The notes under the pieces are model-generated. The model was not told the origin of the DNA. It was given only the letters and a program-made list of their open reading frames with translations, and ran no database searches. The position numbers and the translations under genes are program-made. Shown here one piece after another: positions 51,068 through 60,900 of a DNA stretch of 64,000 bases (positions are counted from its first letter, which is position 1; each line of letters begins with the position of its first letter). The DNA is from Magnetococcus marinus MC-1 (lineage in GTDB: Bacteria > Pseudomonadota > Magnetococcia > Magnetococcales > Magnetococcaceae), in NCBI RefSeq assembly GCF_000014865.1, contig NC_008576.1, positions 1,889,501-1,953,500 on the forward strand, in the 5' to 3' direction.

Positions 51068-51186
51068 GGGTAGGGGGCCGATGTGCTCCCTTTTTTTATG
51101 GAGTATTGCGGGTCCAGGGGCCGCTGCCTCTGGTGGGGTCGAGGGGCGAAGCCCCCGTGGGGTCTGGGGCGAAGCCCCGGTAAGCT
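51068..51186. repeat. 119-bp direct repeat, left copy
   Basis: Matches 53221-53339 with one mismatch. Each copy can fold as CTCC/GGAG around a T-run, CCAGGGGC/GCCTCTGG, and two GGGGC-GAA-GCCCC hairpins that carry the unusually stable GCGAAGC core. No conserved protein function; likely an interspersed intergenic repeat. Confidence 0.92.
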
Positions 51187-51389
51187 TGTTTGTGCCCCTT
51201 GCGAGGGTTATCCTGGGGAGCGAGACGCGCCCCCCCTTTGATGGGCGACGGTGGTCGGGTACTATTTCTAGGGTGTTTCTCGGATCAGAATAGATTTTAG
51301 GGCCGTTTGGCAGGATTCGCCTATGCAACGGTCGAATGTTCGTGGTAGGCAGACAAGCCCATACCGGCTTTTTTCAGGGGACTCGTGCT

Positions 51390-52523
51390 ATGCAGGGTGC
51401 TTTAAAGACATTGACCGTAAAGGGATTTAAATCCATCAAGGATCTTAATGAATTTGAGTTAGGCAACCTTAATGTGATTATTGGTGCGAACGGCGCGGGG
51501 AAGAGTAATTTTGTACAGATCTTTCGTATGCTGATGGCGATGACACAGAAAAATTTCAGTAAGTTTATTCTTGAGCGTGGTGGAGCGGACTCTTTCCTTT
51601 TCAATGGTCCCAAAGTTACCCCAAAGATCAACATGCAGTTTGAGTTTGCATCGCGTAGTAATCATGCAAAGGGGAGTAATTGGTATAGGTTTGAGCTTAC
51701 CCCAACAGCGGACGAAAAGTTCCTGATTTGTGAAGAACGAAATTATTTAACGAATAATTGGCGTTCATACGGCAGCGCATCGGAAGAAAGCCGTTTATAT
51801 GATGAGCGTAATGAGCGAGCCTCACGTGGAGCGGGGAGTGGAATAGGCCATTTTGTCTATGATGCCATCTCGCATTGGATGGTTTACCACTTTCATGATA
51901 CCAGCGCCACTTCGTCGATGCGTCGTTCAGAGATCATTGAGGATGATCAAAATCTTAGAGGCGATGCTGCGAATATTGCACCATTTCTTCTGCGCCTTAA
52001 AAATGATGGTTATTTTCCAGATTGTTATAAGCAAATTGTGGATGCAGTCCGCTTAGTCATGCCTTTTTTTGATGACTTCCGACTCGATGTGCAGAAACTG
52101 GGTGAGGCTGAAAAAGTCCGTCTAAGCTGGAGCCAGAAAGGATCGGATTTCCCCATGCAGCCTTACCATCTTTCAGATGGTTCCATCCGCTTTATTTGCC
52201 TTGCCACGGCACTGTTGCAACCGAGACCGCCTTCTACCATTATCATTGATGAACCGGAATTGGGTCTACATCCTGCTGCAATCGTGGTTCTTGCGGAGTT
52301 GATTCAGGCAGCAGCTAAACGAACTCAGGTCATTGTGGCGACACAATCCCCTGCATTGATTGATCAATTTGGTATTGAAGATATTATCGTTGTCAATCGT
52401 AAAGATGGCGCATCAACATTCCAGCGTCTGAAAGAAGAGGCGTTCACAGCTTGGTTGGAAGCGTATTCAGTTGGGGAACTCTGGACCAAAAACGTGATTG
52501 TTGGAGGTCCGGTTTATGAGTGA
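51390..52523 (+). CDS. OLD/RecF-like AAA ATPase of a two-gene cassette
   Basis: 377-residue ABC-type ATPase of the AAA_21/OLD-like kind. The N-terminus LKTLTVKGFKSIKDLNEFELGNLNVIIG leads to Walker A GANGAGKS (32-39). Signature LSDGSIRF (261-268) and Walker B IIIDEPELGLHP (about 284-294) follow, then VIVATQSPALIDQF. The insert between the lobes is about 200 residues. No fused Toprim nuclease is present; that role may be taken by the next gene, which overlaps it by eight bases. AGGGGA precedes the ATG. Base composition is visibly lower in GC than the housekeeping genes on either side, consistent with transfer. Confidence 0.85.
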   Translation: MQGALKTLTVKGFKSIKDLNEFELGNLNVIIGANGAGKSNFVQIFRMLMAMTQKNFSKFILERGGADSFLFNGPKVTPKINMQFEFASRSNHAKGSNWYRFELTPTADEKFLICEERNYLTNNWRSYGSASEESRLYDERNERASRGAGSGIGHFVYDAISHWMVYHFHDTSATSSMRRSEIIEDDQNLRGDAANIAPFLLRLKNDGYFPDCYKQIVDAVRLVMPFFDDFRLDVQKLGEAEKVRLSWSQKGSDFPMQPYHLSDGSIRFICLATALLQPRPPSTIIIDEPELGLHPAAIVVLAELIQAAAKRTQVIVATQSPALIDQFGIEDIIVVNRKDGASTFQRLKEEAFTAWLEAYSVGELWTKNVIVGGPVYE

Positions 52524-53199
52524 TTTTATTGAGGTTTACGCCCTTGTTGAAGGGAAGACGGAACAGCTCTTTATAGAAAAAATTTTAGCGCCTTATCTTG
52601 GGTGTAAAGAAATCTACATGCATGCGCAACAGTGTTCCAAGCCCGGGCAAAAGGGTGGAGATGTTCGTTTTTCTCGGGTTAAGGGGGATCTGGGTATCCA
52701 CCTTAAGCAACGACCGGACACCTATGTGACAACGCTGATAGATTATTATGGAACAAAAGAGTGGCCGGGCCTTGATGACGTGCCAGCACAGGCTCCTCCC
52801 GCCGTCATTGCGCAAACGATCAATGAGGCGACCAAGTTAGAGGTTTTTTCGCTTTTTGCAGCGCAACAGGTAGAACGAAGATTTATACCTTTTGTGGCGG
52901 TTCATGAGTTCGAGGCGTTGCTGTTTAGCGATGCGGCTATCCTTGCAAAGTATTTGGGCAAAGATGTCTCTGTCGTTTCGAAGGTTATTTCAGCATGTGG
53001 ATCTCCCGAGGCGATCAACAATAGTCCCCAGACCGCTCCCTCTAAACGACTGGATGATTGGTGCGGAACTAGAAAGTTTCTCAAGACAACGACAGGAATT
53101 TCGGTGGCCGAAGAGATTGGCATTGATAAAATACGCCAAAAATGCCCGCTTTTTGATAGCTGGTTAGCGACATTTGAAAAGATCCAAAGGGGGGATTAA
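52516..53199 (+). CDS. DUF4276 protein, Toprim-like partner of the ATPase
   Basis: 227 residues matching the DUF4276 pattern: N-terminal IEVYALVEGKTEQLFIEKILAPYL (Glu12 in a Toprim-like VEGxTE), then YVTTLIDYYGTKEWPG (Asp76), then FVAVHEFEALLFSD (His130, Glu131, Glu133). These acidic positions suggest a metal-dependent, possibly nucleolytic, active site. The ATG has TTGGAGG nine bases upstream and overlaps the ATPase gene, so both proteins are co-produced. ATPase/Toprim-like pairs are known in anti-phage systems (OLD, RloAB, PARIS styles); that this pair is one is inferred. Confidence 0.82.
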   Translation: MSDFIEVYALVEGKTEQLFIEKILAPYLGCKEIYMHAQQCSKPGQKGGDVRFSRVKGDLGIHLKQRPDTYVTTLIDYYGTKEWPGLDDVPAQAPPAVIAQTINEATKLEVFSLFAAQQVERRFIPFVAVHEFEALLFSDAAILAKYLGKDVSVVSKVISACGSPEAINNSPQTAPSKRLDDWCGTRKFLKTTTGISVAEEIGIDKIRQKCPLFDSWLATFEKIQRGD

Positions 53200-53220
53200 C
53201 TTACCGAAGGCTATAAAAAA

Positions 53221-53339
53221 GGGTAGGGGGCCGATGTGCTCTCTTTTTTTATGGAGTATTGCGGGTCCAGGGGCCGCTGCCTCTGGTGGGGTCGAGGGGC
53301 GAAGCCCCCGTGGGGTCTGGGGCGAAGCCCCGGTAAGCT
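53221..53339. repeat. 119-bp direct repeat, right copy
   Basis: Same orientation as 51068-51186, 118 of 119 bases identical. It begins 21 bases after the DUF4276 stop, so the pair of copies brackets the ATPase/DUF4276 genes closely. Confidence 0.92.
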
Positions 53340-53502
53340 CATTTTCATACAAATTGGTCTGTTCTGTATCAAACACAGTGTGCAGTGTGGGGGGCAAACA
53401 GGCCCACTTTTTTTTGTATGACGTAGGCCAAGGTTGGGCTGCCTTGGTGTTTGGGCCGCCCACCTTATGCTCACCGGTTTGCTTGGAAAGATCCGCTCGT
53501 GT

Positions 53503-55524
53503 TTAGGGCTGCCAGGTGCTTTGCCACTGAGGTTGATTGTTCTCCAGCTGGTCTAGAGGGTGGCGTTCTAAAAGCTCCAGGGCTTGCAGTTGAATCTCCG
53601 CTGAGCCATGGCTGAGCTTGAGCAAGAGATCGGGGCTGTGGCCTGCCACGGGTAGGTAGGTCCAGAGGGAAAAATCGTGCCACGTTTTGTCGGCTACCGA
53701 CTCCCCCATAAATTGCTGGTGTGTTTGGCCATCGGCGTGGGTGTAGCGTAACATGACCTGGAGGGTGGCTGAGGTCATGTGGGTTTTTGCGCGAAAATGG
53801 AGGCGCAGTAGCTGTTGCCCAGGCAGGGCAATGGCCAGGGCCGAAGCGTGAACCGACTGGTTTTGGGTAAGTTGCAAGGGCTGCGACCAAGGGCTTTGCT
53901 CGCCTTTGGCATCGGTGAGGGTAAAACCATCGGTGGGTAGGGGGGTGCTGGCCCGCTGGATGGGGGGGATCTCTACCAAAAAAAGATCGTAAAGCCAGCG
54001 CCCGCTTTGGTGGCGGTAAAGATGGGGGGAGTGGGCGATGGTGTCATAGAGCTGGTGGGTGTTTTTGCCATAGGCATAACCAAGCTTAAGCATATAGTTA
54101 CGTTTGCGCCAGTCGATAAGCAAATAACCCGGTTGGCTATGCTGGGTAAACTGTTTTTGATGCTGCCATGGGCTGCCCGCTGGGAAAAACAGCGGAAACA
54201 GGTTGGTACCATCCCCATAGAGGGTGGGGTTTGGGGGGGTGGGTAACTGGTTGAGGCGGTGCAGAATGGTCAACTGGCCGGTGTTACCATTTTTCGCCAG
54301 ATGAGTGGATTGATTGAGCGTCCACAGGTTAAGCCCAATCAATCCCATGGCAACCGCGAAAGTAGCCAAGGTCGCAGGCTTAAAGCCGATGCGGGGGTGC
54401 CAACGGTTCAGTAACCACGGGGTTGCCAGTAATAGCAATTCTGCGGTGGCTAATTGAAAAAGGGGTAAACATTGCAGATAGTAGCGAAGGCTCTCCCGCA
54501 GATAAGGGCGGGAAAAATCGCCACCCTTTACCGCAAAAGCGAGGGCGCCAAAACCCAACAGCAGCAACATAGCCTTGCTTAATGGCGCACGGCCTGGGCG
54601 GCGTAGCAGCCATGTTAAAGTTCCTAAGCCACCAAATAAAAAGAAAAAAACTTCTGCTGAGCCCGTGTTGTAAAGCAGTTTTGGAAAACGCAATGCCAAC
54701 AACCATAGAGCTTGACCGGTGGAGAGGGACGCTTGGTCTTGTTGGGCAAAGATGGTGCCCTCGATGCCGCCTGTGCCATAACCAAGCAGGGTGTGCAGAC
54801 GAATGAGCGGATCACCAAAAATCTGCCACAGGGCAAAGAGCTCAATGGCGCTGCCCAGCAGCAGCCCTAACAGCAGATAGGGCATAAGATAGCGGCGATG
54901 GTAACTAAAAAGGCCCAATAACAGAGCGCTGAGAATAAAAGGGGCAAAGGTGGCGCGGATGGAAAATGCCCCCCACAGCAGTAAGCCCGCCGTCATGACC
55001 CCTAGTCGAAACAGGTGGCTGGTGGGTGACACGGGCCAGCGCAGGGCCAGCCCATAGAGTAGGCCGGTGGCAAAAAAGGCGATGGCGGTGCCAAAGCCAT
55101 CGGGTACCAGCTTGGCTTGGGTGAGGAGCGCCGCATAGCTGGTGACCCAAAACAGCAGGGTGAGCAGGGCGGCAGTGCGACTGGGTGCCGCAGCAAAGGC
55201 AAACAGGGCCACCCCGCAAAATCCCAGCACAGATTGGAAACCGATGGCGGTATAAAAGGCTTCCAGCGTGTAACCATGCCCTAATAATAGGTTGGGCAGT
55301 TGAATTAACAGGGTTAAAAAGAGACGTAGGGCACCATGCTGAACCGGCTCTTGGGTGAGGGGTAATGCCCCCATCGCCCGCTGAAAATAGTGTAGATCAT
55401 CCGAGCCCACCGGGGGTTGCCAAAAATAGAGATTGAGCGCCACCGATAATAGAGCCAGCAGCAGCACGGCCAATAGGGTTATGCCCCATGAGAGGTTTTC
55501 GTGTGGTTGCGGATTGCCAGCCAT
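53503..55524 (-). CDS. Polytopic GT-C-like membrane glycosyltransferase (PMT-like)
   Basis: About 673 residues with ten or so membrane helices across residues 15-430. The first helix is followed by an acidic pair, VGSDDLHYF, in the position of the GT-C catalytic Asp, as in PMT/ArnT-type enzymes that use lipid-linked sugars. The last 160 residues are soluble and beta-rich (HASALAIALPGQQLLRLHFRAKT...), resembling a carbohydrate-binding module, presumably periplasmic. GAGAAAG lies before ATG 55524. No neighbouring gene reveals the substrate. Confidence 0.7.
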   Translation of the reverse strand: MAGNPQPHENLSWGITLLAVLLLALLSVALNLYFWQPPVGSDDLHYFQRAMGALPLTQEPVQHGALRLFLTLLIQLPNLLLGHGYTLEAFYTAIGFQSVLGFCGVALFAFAAAPSRTAALLTLLFWVTSYAALLTQAKLVPDGFGTAIAFFATGLLYGLALRWPVSPTSHLFRLGVMTAGLLLWGAFSIRATFAPFILSALLLGLFSYHRRYLMPYLLLGLLLGSAIELFALWQIFGDPLIRLHTLLGYGTGGIEGTIFAQQDQASLSTGQALWLLALRFPKLLYNTGSAEVFFFLFGGLGTLTWLLRRPGRAPLSKAMLLLLGFGALAFAVKGGDFSRPYLRESLRYYLQCLPLFQLATAELLLLATPWLLNRWHPRIGFKPATLATFAVAMGLIGLNLWTLNQSTHLAKNGNTGQLTILHRLNQLPTPPNPTLYGDGTNLFPLFFPAGSPWQHQKQFTQHSQPGYLLIDWRKRNYMLKLGYAYGKNTHQLYDTIAHSPHLYRHQSGRWLYDLFLVEIPPIQRASTPLPTDGFTLTDAKGEQSPWSQPLQLTQNQSVHASALAIALPGQQLLRLHFRAKTHMTSATLQVMLRYTHADGQTHQQFMGESVADKTWHDFSLWTYLPVAGHSPDLLLKLSHGSAEIQLQALELLERHPLDQLENNQPQWQSTWQP

Positions 55525-55670
55525 AGTGGTTTGCTTTCTCGGCCTGTTTGGTTGTGGGGATTGCCCAAGATGACCCGTGCCAACTATGCATAGGATTGTG
55601 CTCTGGCGCAATGGTTAAGCCCGCACCAGGGCGAAGGGAAGGGGGGCACGCTAGGGGGGATTGCCCAGGA

Positions 55671-55705
55671 GCCCCCTTAACCGGTGGCTGGATGGTTAAG
55701 GGGGC
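55671..55705 (-). terminator. Hairpin after the minus-strand molybdoenzyme gene
   Basis: Perfect 12-bp stem GCCCCCTTAACC / GGTTAAGGGGGC with an 11-base loop, 12 bases after the gene. No T-run on either strand, so it may be a weak terminator or a transcript-stabilising hairpin. Confidence 0.5.
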
Positions 55706-55716
55706 GTTTGCGGCGG

Positions 55717-57801
55717 CTAGTCGGCCTTGGCAATCTGGCAGAGCGAAGATTTAAAGGCCGGAAAGCCGCTGATGGGATCAAGGGAAAGATCATCCTCGGT
55801 CAGGCGGTTGACATTGGCCTGGGCCCAACCATGATAGGCATGGGCAATGCCGGGACGGATGGTGTCATCAACCTGGGCGACCATGGTAATGGCCCCTCGG
55901 GGTGAGGAGAGGGTGACTGTATCACCATGGGCAATGGCCCGTTTGGCCGCTTCATGGCTGTGGATCTGCACCCGTGGTAGGGGATCTCGCGCCAGTAAAG
56001 AGGCAAAGCGGCGCTGTTGTGAGTGGGTGTAGGCCACCGACCGCCCCCCCGTGGTGAGCACCAGGGGGTATGCTTGGGCCAAAGCGGGGGTAGCAAGGGG
56101 GCTCTCCACCGGCTCTTTGTAGGTGGGTAGCCCATCATAACCCGCCTGACGCAACTCCTCGGCATCAAACTCAATCTTGCCGCTGGGGGTGGGAAAGCCC
56201 CTCACCTCATAGAGTTTTTCCGTCACCTCATCCACATCGTCATCCATAACCGCGGTACCAAATACGGTCAGGCCACCGGGCTCTTGCTGCACCCGTTGCC
56301 AAAGATGGGGGGTCAACCCCTGGGCTTGCTCTTCGATACTGGCGTGCAGATCACCGTGCCAGAACTGCTCTGCCATACCCAGCTTACAGCCAAGATCCAG
56401 CACAATTTGCGCATCGGGGCGGGCCTCGCCCTGGGGTGGCGTTACCACCCGCCGATGCTGCACCACACCACGGTATTGACAACTGCTGGCGGTAATAAGA
56501 GCCTCGCGCTCCAACGAAGTCGCGGCGGGTAGAATGAGATCCGCCAGCACGCTGCCGGGTGTGTGAAAGAAATCCACCATGCAGAAAAAGTCCAATTTTT
56601 CCAAAGCACGCATAAAACGGTCGGTGTTTGGCCACATGATGGGGTTTATGCCCAAGGCAAACAATCCGCGTATGGGGGTGGGGTCACCCTTTTCAATGGC
56701 CTCGCCCAGCAGCATGCTGTGGGCCGCTGGGTAGCGGTTGCTCCAGACGGGAAAGCGCTTTTGTCCCACCCGTGGGGGCAGGGTGTGGATAAGCTCCTTA
56801 AACAGATCAATGCCCTTAGGGACCACCTTGTCGATAAAAAAGCGGTTGCCACCGGGGATATCCACATAACCCGCCGTTGCGGCTAATAAAATGACCGCAC
56901 GATGGTTTTGGAAACCATTGCTGTGTTGGGTGGTGGAGGTGGCCGATAAGACCAGTTGGGCGGGGCCATGGGTGGCGTACCACTGAGCAGCCTGTTTAAT
57001 ATCCGCTTCGGGTACCCAGCAGATCTCACTGGCCCGGGCGGGGGTAAACGCCCTAACATAGGCCTTAAAGGCCTCAATGCCATTGGCCCACTTGGCCAAA
57101 AAGGCTTCATCAGCCCAGCCGTTGGCAAACAGCTGGTTGTGTATGGCGAGGGCTAATGCGCCATCGGTACCAGGGCGGATGGGCAGATGGAGATCGGCGC
57201 GCTGAGCCGTTTCGGTATACCGAGGGTCCACAACAATGGTCTTGACCCCTGGCTTGGGGCGAATAATGGGGTGCTCGCCATAGGGCAGCACCGAGTGTAC
57301 CGGGTTGGTGGACCAGATCAGGCGGCAGCGGGTCTCTGGGGCCTCTTGCAAACTGGAGGTTTTAAGCCGGTAGCCGTAGGTTAGCTGTTCCGATACCAGG
57401 GTCGCGGTAAAACAGCAGCCCGATTCGGTCATATAGTTGGGGGAACCAAAAAGATGGGCCAGCCGTTGCAAATGAGGTCTGGCCTCTTTGGTGTAGCCGC
57501 TGAAAAAGGCACACGCCTCTGCCCCGTCTCGCTGGCGAATGGCATCCAACTGGCTGGCACAGATCTCCAAGGCTTCGTCCCAGCCAATGGGCTCAAAGTT
57601 CATGCCACCCCGTGGCCCCACCCGCTTTAAGGGGGTACGTAGCCGCTCGGGGTGGGTCTGCATCTCCATTTGCACCGCACCCCGTGGGCAACTGGGACCG
57701 GTAAGTCGCTCCAAGCTGCCGTCGGCTTGATAGTGGACATCAAACGCACAGTTCATGTCACACTGGTAGCAGGTGGTTTTTTGCGGGCCTGGCTTGATCA
57801 T
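55717..57801 (-). CDS. Molybdopterin (bis-MGD) oxidoreductase with N-terminal [4Fe-4S] site
   Basis: 694 residues of the DMSO-reductase superfamily. Cys11, 14, 18 and 38 (CYQCDMNC ... GPSCPRG) give the N-terminal cluster. Then FEPIGWDEAL, a likely Mo-ligand Cys in TESGCCFTATL (129-130), IVVDPRYTETA and LPIRPGTDGALALAI. The C-terminal cofactor-binding domain is about 570-690 (LTTGGRSVAYTHSQQRR). No Tat signal, so cytoplasmic. It is divergent from a second molybdoenzyme 113 bases away, and no iron-sulfur or membrane subunit is adjacent. Substrate unknown. Confidence 0.85.
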   Translation of the reverse strand: MIKPGPQKTTCYQCDMNCAFDVHYQADGSLERLTGPSCPRGAVQMEMQTHPERLRTPLKRVGPRGGMNFEPIGWDEALEICASQLDAIRQRDGAEACAFFSGYTKEARPHLQRLAHLFGSPNYMTESGCCFTATLVSEQLTYGYRLKTSSLQEAPETRCRLIWSTNPVHSVLPYGEHPIIRPKPGVKTIVVDPRYTETAQRADLHLPIRPGTDGALALAIHNQLFANGWADEAFLAKWANGIEAFKAYVRAFTPARASEICWVPEADIKQAAQWYATHGPAQLVLSATSTTQHSNGFQNHRAVILLAATAGYVDIPGGNRFFIDKVVPKGIDLFKELIHTLPPRVGQKRFPVWSNRYPAAHSMLLGEAIEKGDPTPIRGLFALGINPIMWPNTDRFMRALEKLDFFCMVDFFHTPGSVLADLILPAATSLEREALITASSCQYRGVVQHRRVVTPPQGEARPDAQIVLDLGCKLGMAEQFWHGDLHASIEEQAQGLTPHLWQRVQQEPGGLTVFGTAVMDDDVDEVTEKLYEVRGFPTPSGKIEFDAEELRQAGYDGLPTYKEPVESPLATPALAQAYPLVLTTGGRSVAYTHSQQRRFASLLARDPLPRVQIHSHEAAKRAIAHGDTVTLSSPRGAITMVAQVDDTIRPGIAHAYHGWAQANVNRLTEDDLSLDPISGFPAFKSSLCQIAKAD

Positions 57802-57914
57802 GGAACTTTTCCCGTGTGCATCGGTTTAAAAGTGTCTGGGCCGGTGGTCAATGGCCCCTTGTATAGGCTAGAGTGTGCCCAGCCTTTGGATAAACAGCAA
57901 GTGGATAGGTTCCC

Positions 57915-60900
57915 ATGTCTCAATCGCCTCTGCAAACCTCTTCCTCCCAATCCCGTGATGGTATGTGTGGTATCTGCCCCGCTGGGTGTTGGGTGCGGGT
58001 CCACTATGCGGGTGAAACCATGGTGGCGGTAGAGCCCAGACCCGACCATCCCCTGGGTATGATCTGTCGTATCGGGCGTAAATCCCCCAATATTGTTTAT
58101 GATCCCCAACGTTTGCAAACCCCCCTTAAACGGGTTGGCCCCAAGGGCAGTTATGCGTTTGAACCCATCTCCTGGGATGAGGCGATGGCCACCATCGCCA
58201 GCCGCTTACAACAGACTAAAGCCCAACATGGTGCCGAAGCCACCGCCATCTATACCGGTCGGGGCAGCTTTGATATGGCCATGTGCGACCTGTTTCAACC
58301 GGCGGATGTGGCGGTCTCTTCGGCCAGCAGTGTGCTGTTTCCCTTTGGCTCGCCCAACACCCTAGGGGTGGGGGCGCTCTGTTATGTCTCTTTTGCCATG
58401 ATCGCCCCCCATGTCACCTTTGGGGAGATGCTCATCAGCCTAGAGACCGACCTGCCCCAATCTGAACTTATTGTCCTATGGGGAGCCAATCCCGCCACCG
58501 ACTCCCCCCCCATGGCCCATGGGCAGATTTTGGCGGCCAAACAGCGGGGGGCCGAGGTGTTGGTGATCGACCCGCGCCGCTCCGAAAGCTGTGTCGAGGC
58601 CGATGCCCAGTGGTACCCCATCCGCCCTGGTACCGATGGTGCCTTGGCTCTGGGCATGATCCATGTGCTCATCGAAGAGGAACTCTACGATGAAAACTTT
58701 GTGAAAAATTGGACACTAGGGTTTGAGGAGCTTGCGCAATATGTGCAGCACTTTCACCCGGATGTGGTGGCCGAAATCACCGGCGTGCCCGCTGAACAGG
58801 TGCGCAACATCGCCCGTAAAATTGCCAACGCGGCAGGAGCCTGCCCGGTGATGTATACCGGCTTGGAGTATTCCGACAGTGGTGTGCAGGCGATCCGCGC
58901 AGTGTTTACCCTATGGGCGCTGGCCGGTCAGCTGGATGTACCCGGGGGGCTGCTGATCCGCATGAAGGAGAACCAGTTTCCGCAAAATCGCACACACCTG
59001 ATTAAAAACCCCGGGGCGGATAAAGCCCTTGGGCGGGACCGTTTTCCGGTCTATTCGGCCTATCGGGGCGAATCCCACGCCATTGCACTGCCCCAATCGG
59101 TGCTGCAAGGTACCCCCTATAAGGTGCGCGATCTGATTGTCTTGGGGGGATCGTTGATCACCTCCTGGCCCGATCCGGAATTGTGGAAACGTACCCTGAA
59201 CGCACTGGAGTTTTTGGTGGTGATCGACCGCTACCACACCGCCGATTCGGCCTATGCCGATATTGTACTACCTGCTACCACCCTCTATGAGTGCCGCTCC
59301 TTTATGCGCTATGGACCAATGTTCGCCATACGGGAAAAGTTGGTACCGCCGGTGGGCGAGGCGCGGAATGATTTTCTTATCCTAGCGGAACTGGCGCAGC
59401 GTTTGGGCTATGGGCACCTCTACCCCCAAACTGAAGCGGCAATCTTAGAACGGGCGCTGGAGGGCAGCGGCTTTACCTTAGAGCAGGTGCAGGCAGCCGG
59501 TGGGGTGGTGCAGCTTGAGAGCCAGATGATGCAGTATAAAAAATGGGAAAAGGGGCGGCTGCGGGAGGATGGTAAACCCGGTTTTGCCACCCCAAGCGGA
59601 AAGTTTGAGATCGCCTCTTCCCTATTGGTCGAGCATGGCTACGACGCTTTGCCCGTCTACACAGAGCCCCAGGAGGGGCCGTTGGCGCGTCCCGATCTGG
59701 CCCGCCACTTTCCCTTGGTGCTGAACACCGGTGCCCGCACCTATTACGATTTTCGCAGTCAGCACCATGGGGTTAAGGGCTTGGCCGAGCAACAGCCCGA
59801 CCCTAGGGTGACCATGAACCACGAAGATGCCGCCCAACGGGGCATCCAAAATGGGGATTGGGTATGGGTGAGCAGCCCCCGTGGTGAGGTGAAATACCGA
59901 GCCCGTGTTACCGATGCGATTGTAAAGGGGAGTGTGGATGCCAACATGGGCGGGGGTGGGCCGGTGGGTCCAGCGCCGTGGCAGGCTTGCAATGTGAATG
60001 CCTTGACCGATCCTGAACACTACGATCCCATTTCCGGCTTTCCCATCTACAAAACCTTGCTCTGCCAAATCCGTAAAGCGGCTGATGCAGATGCCCAGTT
60101 TATGGAGATTGAGGAGCCTGACCGTGGGCCAACCTTGGCGGACACCCCTGGCGTACAGCAGGTGATCTATCTGGACCACAACGCCACCACCCCCATGGAT
60201 GAGACAGTGATTGCGGCCATGCGCCCCTATCTGGAAAGCGCCTTTGGCAACCCCTCCAGCATTCACGGTTTGGGAGTCAAGGCACGCCATGGTGTCGAAG
60301 CGGCCCGCCGTCAGGTGGCGCAACTGTTGGGCTCTACGGCTCGCCGTATTATTTTTACCGGTGGGGGTTCCGAGGCAGATAATCTGGCGCTGCGGGGGGT
60401 GGTGGCTCGCTACCCTGGTCAATCCTGCCATATCATTACCAGTGCGGTGGAACATCCCGCGATTTTGGCCTGCTGCGCCGCGCTGGCGCGGCAGGGTCAC
60501 CGGATTACCTATCTGCCAGTGGATGCCCAAGGGGTGGTCAATCAGGACGCCTATGTGGACGCCTTAACCCCCCAGACCACGCTGGTCTCCATTATGGCCG
60601 CCAATAATGAGACCGGCACGCTGCAACCCATCCAGGCCATGGCGGCCCAGGCCCGCGCCATGGGGGTGCTGTTTCACAGCGATGGGGTGCAGGCGCTGGG
60701 TAAAATCCCCCTTAACGTGGATGATCTGGGGGTGGATCTGCTCTCCCTATCCGCCCATAAAATCCATGGTCCCAAAGGGGTAGGGGCGCTCTATCTGCGT
60801 AAGGGGGTGGAGATCGAACCCCTCATCGCAGGGGGGAGCCAAGAGTGGGGCTTGCGGGCAGGAACCGAGAATGTAGCAGGGATCGTGGGCTTTGGTAAGG

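Noticed and set aside
51027-51293. Small protein beginning MCSLFLWSIAGPG shared by both 119-bp repeats
   Set aside because: The similarity comes from the repeat DNA; the frame lacks a proper ribosome site, and several other frames are equally open because of the GC-rich hairpins.
59622-60530. Minus-strand 302-residue open frame inside the molybdoenzyme fusion
   Set aside because: Antisense shadow across the domain junction, His/Gly-rich without recognisable motifs.
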